NCBI GenBank assembly: GCA_003648675.1
Contig: QMPS01000013.1
Location: 1 to 10,241, forward strand
Source of the DNA: Aquificota bacterium
GTDB taxonomy: Bacteria; Thermosulfidibacterota; Thermosulfidibacteria; Thermosulfidibacterales; B14-G1
Length of the DNA stretch: 10,241 bases
Direction of reading: 5' to 3'
Shown: positions 6,749 through 10,241 of the stretch, in pieces
Numbering within the stretch: the first letter of the stretch is position 1
Layout: the number at the start of each line of letters is the position of its first letter
The notes under the pieces: generated by a model
The model's input: the letters and a program-made list of their open reading frames with translations, nothing else
Databases searched by the model: none
What the model was told of the DNA's origin: nothing
Made by a program: the position numbers and the translations under genes

Positions 6749-7242
6749 TGGGGGTGGGTATGGATGAGCGTATTATGGAGTGGGCCAGGGTATTGGAGTC
6801 CGTCTATAGGAAGGCGCCCATCAGTAAAACTCTGAACAGCGATATCTGGTTCGATGACGAGGCCCGGGCTCACTTTGTTTTGCGTTTTAACCCCGGGGTG
6901 TGCCACGCCATGGGGGACATCCACGGGGGCATCATAGGGGCCATGGTGGACAATGCCATCTGGTTTACGGCAGCGGCCCAGTATCCTTGGATATGGGTAA
7001 CCACCACAGAGTTTCACACCTATATAATCAAAACGCCCAATAGGCAGGACATCTACTCTGAGGGATGGATCGTTCACAAGGGCAAAAGGCTGGCTGTGGC
7101 CAAGGCGGAGGTGAAGACTGCCGATGGTTCCCTGGTGGCCTATGGGACGGGAACTTTTGCAGTCCTGAGCCACATCAGATTTGACCTAGACCAGGTAGAG
7201 GCCCGGCTAAAGGAGATAGGCTGGCCCCCTCAAGGTTCTTGA
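6748..7242 (+). CDS. PaaI-like hotdog thioesterase, second copy of the operon
   Basis: Predicted cytoplasmic acyl-CoA thioesterase of the 4HBT/PaaI superfamily, 164 aa. The signature GDIHGGIIGAMVDNAIWFTA carries His59-Gly60-Gly61 and the acidic Asp68 in the usual spacing. The strands after it (TTTEFHTYIIKT, YSEGWIVHKGKRLAVAKAEV, LVAYGTGTFAVL) fit a hotdog fold. Apart from this motif it differs strongly from the first thioesterase of the operon, so the two are unlikely to be a recent duplication and may take different CoA esters. The ATG at 6748 overlaps the stop of the preceding gene by one base (TGATG) and has GAGGAG at 6736-6741, which indicates translational coupling; an ATG at 6760 is a weaker alternative. 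It appears to be the last gene of the operon. Substrate unknown. Confidence 0.85.
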   Translation: MGVGMDERIMEWARVLESVYRKAPISKTLNSDIWFDDEARAHFVLRFNPGVCHAMGDIHGGIIGAMVDNAIWFTAAAQYPWIWVTTTEFHTYIIKTPNRQDIYSEGWIVHKGKRLAVAKAEVKTADGSLVAYGTGTFAVLSHIRFDLDQVEARLKEIGWPPQGS

Positions 7243-7439
7243 GAATGGGTGGTTTTAATCGATACTCGGCGAAAATTTTTGTGAAGTGACTGGGCTGATT
7301 GATGTTATGTTGTTGCTCTTGGAAATGGTGTGAAAAGGAAACTTTCTAAAAGCCTTGCTTTGCTTGCTTTTTTAGACTTGACAGCGATTATGAGAGCATG
7401 AAATCTTTCGTTGAGTGGATTTATTAAAAGAGGAGTGTG
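7243..7439. other. Intergenic stretch at the edge of the AT-rich segment
   Basis: About 200 bases without a supported gene. Base composition becomes AT-rich right after the thioesterase stop. A weak stem, AAAAGC (7348-7353) with GCTTTT (7366-7371) and a 12-base loop, is followed by more T residues and could act as a poor terminator of the five-gene operon. A perfect TTGACA lies at 7378-7383, but no good -10 is found 16-18 bases downstream. Nothing else could be read here. Confidence 0.35.
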
Positions 7440-8149
7440 ATGCAAGATAAAGTATTGAGTTTTATTGGTAAACTTGCAGTTTATGGAGGCGGTAGCGTGG
7501 TAATGGCTTACGCTATGTTTGCATTCCTAGGCAAGAAATGAATAGAGAGTCAATTTTCAGAATCACTGGAAAGATACAAGAAGGAATTGAATAAAGAGCT
7601 AGAAGAAGCGAGTTAAGTTATTGTTTAATAGAGTAACCAAAATACACGAAAGAGAATTTGAGGTTTTGCCGAAATCTTGGGAACTTTTGCATGAAGCAAT
7701 AGTAGCACTAGCCAGATTTACAGCCACATATAGAGAATGTCCTGATTTCAATCGCATGACTCAAGAGCAGCTAGACAAACTTTTAGAAGATTCATTTTTG
7801 CATAACTATGAAAAAGAGAAGCTCAAAAAGAGACTAAATGAGCATAGGCTTAGCTATTATCAAAAGAGAGAATTCTACCACAAGATGAATGAAGTGCGAA
7901 GGAAGATTTCGGAGTTCCACTCATATACTCAAAAGAATGCCATATTCTTGAGCAGAGATTTGAAGGATAAATTTAAAAATAGATGATATTATGTGGGATG
8001 CATATATTGATATGGAGGTTGGAGGAGAGGCCAAAGATTTAAAAATGTAAAGAGACGCCTGGAGGAAGGTAGAGAACGATATTGCAGCCATAAGAGATGA
8101 AATGGAGGGGTTGGTTCAAAGTCGTTTGTATTTCGAAGGGACTGGATAG
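7440..8149 (+). pseudogene. Broken gene for a membrane-anchored, coiled-coil-rich hypothetical protein
   Basis: Three reading frames in succession spell one protein of about 235 aa. Frame one starts at the ATG at 7440, with GAGGAG at 7430-7435. It encodes a 33-residue start with one hydrophobic segment (AVYGGGSVVMAYAMFAFLGKK), then TGA at 7539-7541 where a Trp codon would fit, then continues IESQFSESLERYKKELNKEL before a stop near 7611. The protein resumes in a second frame (7609-7983) as LLFNRVTKIHEREFEVLPKSW through a charged helical region to LKDKFK. It shifts again at an A-run near 7977 into a third frame, DDIMWDAYIDMEVGGEAKDL, interrupted by TAA at 8048-8050, and ends at TAG 8147-8149. 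From memory, intact hypothetical proteins with this order (short membrane anchor, KKWIE, EREFEVLPEAW, EVGxEAKD) exist in other bacteria; their function is unknown. Two nonsense changes plus two frameshifts mark a decayed gene rather than two small genes. Confidence 0.7.
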
Positions 8150-8273
8150 TGTCTTCCGATAATTGGACTCATTCGATTCTCATTTCTCGGCACTTTGTGG
8201 TGGTCAGTTACAGAGGTGTTAATAACTGGGCCTCAAATTTGCCATTCCGGGTAGATTTTTAAGACCAAGACAG

Positions 8274-8279
8274 TATAAT
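8274..8279 (+). promoter_or_regulatory. Possible -10 element of the toxin-antitoxin cassette
   Basis: A perfect TATAAT lies 46 bases upstream of the ATG at 8325, placing a transcription start near 8286. No recognisable -35 is found at the correct distance; the nearest TTGCCA (8239-8244) is 29 bases away. The element could depend on an activator or be fortuitous. Confidence 0.35.
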
Positions 8280-8324
8280 TTTGATCAGGAGTCAGTTGAC
8301 GACTTGTCCATGGGAGAGGAAAGA

Positions 8325-8594
8325 ATGGAACTCCATGAATTGGTTATTGAAATGAAGCTGCTGGAGCGCCGCTTGACCCTTTTCGAGGAGAAGTATGGAA
8401 TCCTCAGCGAGGACTTCTATAAGGCTTTGATGTCGGGCAAGCTGGCGAAATACGATGAGTATGACGAAACGCGTGCGGATTTCAGCCGTTGGAAGGGAAT
8501 TTACGAAACCTGGCTACGGCGCAAAAGGGCTTATGAGGCGCAGTTGAAGGAACATGATCTGAGCGAAGTGCTGCGATTTCAGCCTGCATATTGA
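8325..8594 (+). CDS. Small helical protein upstream of TumE-family toxin, probable antitoxin
   Basis: An 89-aa, highly charged protein predicted to be almost all helix. The N-terminal part ([20 protein letters not shown]) has heptad-like leucines. The motif [20 protein letters not shown] follows at about 18-38, then a Trp- and Arg-rich stretch ([22 protein letters not shown]). From memory, small proteins with a similar EEKYGMxSEEFY motif often precede TumE/DUF6516 genes, which suggests the antitoxin role; no helix-turn-helix is visible. I chose the ATG at 8325 because AGGA at 8317-8320 precedes it; the frame also offers ATG 8310 and TTG 8304. Its stop overlaps the next start (TGATG), the tight coupling usual in toxin-antitoxin pairs. 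The gene is sound; its function is inferred from the neighbour. Confidence 0.7.
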   Translation: MELHELVIEMKLLERRLTLFEEKYGILSEDFYKALMSGKLAKYDEYDETRADFSRWKGIYETWLRRKRAYEAQLKEHDLSEVLRFQPAY

Positions 8595-9022
8595 TGAATA
8601 GTAATCCTCTAAAGTCTTTAGCCGGGTACAATTGTTTCATAACCGAACTGCTTGACCGTCCTATCGTTGAGCGTTCCACACTGGTGGTTTGGTCTACTAG
8701 CCCATACACGGGGATAGCGGAGGGAGAGGTCTTTTTTGCACAGGGTTTTCGATTGCGGGTGAGAGAAGAATTGGATTTTGAGGCTGGGCTTATAGCTTCC
8801 TATGGCTATGAGGTATATCGGGGCAAAGAGCGGTTGTACTGGTATGATGACTTTCCACATCCTGATGATCCTGCTTTAGCGCCAACCTTTCCTCACCACA
8901 AGCACATTCCACCTGATATGAAGCGTCATCGTGTTCCTGCGCCGGAGATAAGGTTTGATCGACCCAATTTGCCGGTAATCATTCGGGAGATTGAGGAGCT
9001 CTTGTACAGAGAAAGGGACTGA
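8594..9022 (+). CDS. tumE: TumE/DUF6516-family toxin-like protein
   Basis: A 142-aa protein of the TumE (DUF6516) family, known as the toxin half of toxin-antitoxin modules. The family hallmark is clear: [10 protein letters not shown] at residues 83-92, then [19 protein letters not shown] at about 99-117 and the C-terminal [14 protein letters not shown]. The histidine cluster His89, His101, His102, His104 and His112 with Asp85, Asp86, Asp91 and Asp92 is the likely functional core; the catalytic mechanism cannot be deduced from this sequence. The N-terminal half ([22 protein letters not shown]) forms predicted strands, as in this family. The ATG overlaps the stop of the upstream small gene by one base, and no strong ribosome binding site of its own is visible, so translation is probably coupled. 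The frame is intact, in contrast with the broken gene next door. Confidence 0.8.
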   Translation: MNSNPLKSLAGYNCFITELLDRPIVERSTLVVWSTSPYTGIAEGEVFFAQGFRLRVREELDFEAGLIASYGYEVYRGKERLYWYDDFPHPDDPALAPTFPHHKHIPPDMKRHRVPAPEIRFDRPNLPVIIREIEELLYRERD

Positions 9023-9168
9023 CTTCTCGCTCTGGCCGATGTTTTTCAGCAGTTGAGCTGGGCATTGAGCAACTAAAGCACATCTTATTCTAGTATCCAC
9101 CTCCCTTGCCTTTTTCTGAATGCCCATTCATTTTTGGGGTATGGACCAATTTTTTCTGGAGGGGTGGT

Positions 9169-10241
9169 ATGTTCTACGATGTGCTGCTGACCGGGGAAGA
9201 GAAGGCCCTGAGAGACGAGGTGAGGCGTTTCGTCAAAGAGGAGGTCTCTCCCGAGTTCCTGAGAAAAATGGACGCCGATGACATCGAGTATCCCAGGGAG
9301 TTTGTGGAGAAGCTGGGCAAGCAGGGGCTTCTGGGTCTCCGGTTTCCCGAGGAATACGGGGGAAGGGGCATGGCCTGGACAGGAGAGATAGCCGCCCTGG
9401 AGGAGATGGGGGTTCTGGGCACGGCCCTGAGTTGTGCCTTTGCCATGCCCAGCATTGTGGGAGAGGCCCTGTACAATTTCGGTACCCCGGAGCAGAAAGA
9501 GAAGTATCTCAAGTCCATGCTCCTGGGGAAACTGATAGCCGCCGAGGCTCTGACGGAGCCCCGGGGTGGCTCAGATTTCTTTGGCGCCACCACCACAGCC
9601 AGGAGGGATGGGGATTGTTACATTCTCAATGGCCAGAAGAGATTCATTGTAGGTGCCGAAGGGGCGGATCTTTTCTTCGTCTATGCCAAGACGGACCCTG
9701 AAGCTCCGGCCCATAAATCATTAAGCGCTTTCATTGTAGAGAGGGACATGGGTGTGGAAGTGAAAAAGATCTACGGCCTCATGGGCACTCGAGGAGGGGG
9801 TACGGGCAGGATCGTCTTTCGTGACGTGAAGGTGCCTAGGGAGAATCTTGTGGGTGAGGAGAACGGTGCGGCGGCCATATTTAACCGTATGATGATTCCT
9901 GAGAGACTCACATCTGCCGGCGGGGCCTTGGGGATGGCCCGGGCGGCGCTGGATGTGGCTGTGCGCTACAGCACTCGTAGGAAGGCCTTCGGTCGGCCCA
10001 TCCGGGAGTTTCAAGGGGTGAGTTTCAAGGTGGCTGATGCAATGATGGACCTGGACGCTGCCCGGGGATTGGTCTATCTGGCGGCTAAAATGGCCGACAG
10101 TGGTCAGGACGCTAGGCGACTGGTTTCTGAAGCTAAGAGGTTCTCTACAGAAATGGCTTGGAGGGTGGTGAACCATGCCATGCAGATCCTGGGGGGCATA
10201 GGCTATACTCAGGTCTTTCCCGTGGAACGTCTCCTCAGGGA
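9169..10241 (+). CDS. Acyl-CoA dehydrogenase (partial, C-terminus beyond right edge)
   Basis: FAD-dependent enzyme that introduces the alpha-beta double bond into acyl-CoAs and passes electrons to electron-transfer flavoprotein. 357 codons are visible of a usual 380-400. The N-terminal helical domain begins [20 protein letters not shown]. The flavin and substrate motif [13 protein letters not shown] is at 124-136. The beta domain carries [20 protein letters not shown] (about 204-223), and the C-terminal helical domain carries [14 protein letters not shown] (250-263) and [16 protein letters not shown] (339-354). The catalytic glutamate of many family members lies just past the edge and cannot be checked. 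GGAGG at 9158-9162, six bases before the ATG, sets the start. No clear promoter is seen in the 146-base gap upstream. Chain length and substrate cannot be read. Confidence 0.95.
   Translation, partial: MFYDVLLTGEEKALRDEVRRFVKEEVSPEFLRKMDADDIEYPREFVEKLGKQGLLGLRFPEEYGGRGMAWTGEIAALEEMGVLGTALSCAFAMPSIVGEALYNFGTPEQKEKYLKSMLLGKLIAAEALTEPRGGSDFFGATTTARRDGDCYILNGQKRFIVGAEGADLFFVYAKTDPEAPAHKSLSAFIVERDMGVEVKKIYGLMGTRGGGTGRIVFRDVKVPRENLVGEENGAAAIFNRMMIPERLTSAGGALGMARAALDVAVRYSTRRKAFGRPIREFQGVSFKVADAMMDLDAARGLVYLAAKMADSGQDARRLVSEAKRFSTEMAWRVVNHAMQILGGIGYTQVFPVERLLR

Larger units (their letters stand above)
7243..9168. other. AT-rich accessory segment between two metabolic units
   Basis: This stretch separates the GC-richer thioesterase/dehydrogenase operon from the acyl-CoA dehydrogenase gene. 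It contains a decayed gene, a toxin-antitoxin-like pair and short gaps. Codon use in 7440-8149 is visibly richer in A and T than in the genes on either side. No integrase, transposase, terminal repeat or clear attachment site was found, so horizontal acquisition is an inference from composition and gene content only. Confidence 0.4.

Noticed and set aside
7538..7594. Small open frame starting at an ATG that overlaps the TGA at 7539
   Set aside because: It encodes only 18 residues in a frame unrelated to the remnant. The in-frame continuation after the TGA explains the region better.
7969..7990. Programmed frameshift at the A-run as an explanation for the frame change
   Set aside because: Two nonsense codons and another shift in the same gene make decay, or sequencing error, far more likely than programmed recoding.
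8161..8200. tRNA 3'-end-like text (TTCGATTCTC then CTCGGCAC)
   Set aside because: The T-arm does not pair (ACTCA against CTCAT), there is no matching 5' part and no integrase, so neither a tRNA nor an attachment site is supported.
8205..8228. Inverted repeat CAGTTA / TAACTG with a 12-base loop
   Set aside because: Six-base arms without a following T-run are too weak to call a terminator or operator; such pairs are expected by chance.
9050..9076. AGTTG / CAACT inverted repeat upstream of the acyl-CoA dehydrogenase
   Set aside because: Five-base arms, long loop, no T-run and no clear promoter nearby.

Overview
The window reads as chromosomal DNA of a Gram-negative bacterium. The grounds are an RND-type tripartite efflux pump, strong GGAGG-type ribosome binding sites, tightly packed operons and fairly GC-rich core genes. 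The style of the acyl-CoA dehydrogenase, the efflux genes and the CoA-ester enzymes suggests a fatty-acid- or aromatic-degrading lineage such as Desulfobacterota. That placement is an impression from protein style, not a demonstrated assignment.

Layout. (1) 1-3229, minus strand: an efflux operon with a periplasmic adaptor (membrane fusion protein, 3229-2072) followed three bases later by an HAE1-type RND permease (from 2068, running off the left edge). (2) 3230-3299: a divergent control region. A 22-bp inverted repeat with perfect 9-base arms (3247-3268) overlaps a forward promoter for the regulator and a reverse promoter for the pump. (3) 3300-7242, plus strand: a compact five-gene operon. 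It holds a TetR/CecR-like repressor, a PaaI-type thioesterase, a short aldehyde dehydrogenase, a malate/lactate-dehydrogenase-family oxidoreductase and a second PaaI-like hotdog thioesterase. Gaps after the thioesterase are 5 and 9 bases and then a 1-base overlap. (4) 7243-9168: a more AT-rich accessory stretch. It carries a multiply broken gene for a membrane-anchored, coiled-coil-rich protein (7440-8149) and a two-gene toxin-antitoxin-like cassette (8325-9022) whose second member belongs to the TumE/DUF6516 family. (5) 9169-10241: an acyl-CoA dehydrogenase running off the right edge.

How it may work together. The repressor probably controls both its own operon and the divergent pump through the shared palindrome. 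The operon encodes two CoA-ester hydrolases bracketing two dehydrogenases. Both dehydrogenases have lost the acidic residue that normally favours NAD over NADP: Ser109 stands at the Glu195 position of the aldehyde dehydrogenase, and Gly36-Arg37-Ser38-Ser39 replaces the usual Asp in the malate-dehydrogenase-like enzyme. The most interesting candidate system is therefore a ligand-responsive unit in which CoA esters, aldehydes and hydroxy-acids or ketones of an unknown compound are processed and the compound or its products are exported. The substrate cannot be read from the sequence.

No rRNA, tRNA, CRISPR array, transposase or integrase is visible. No gene-free stretch exceeds 300 bases.
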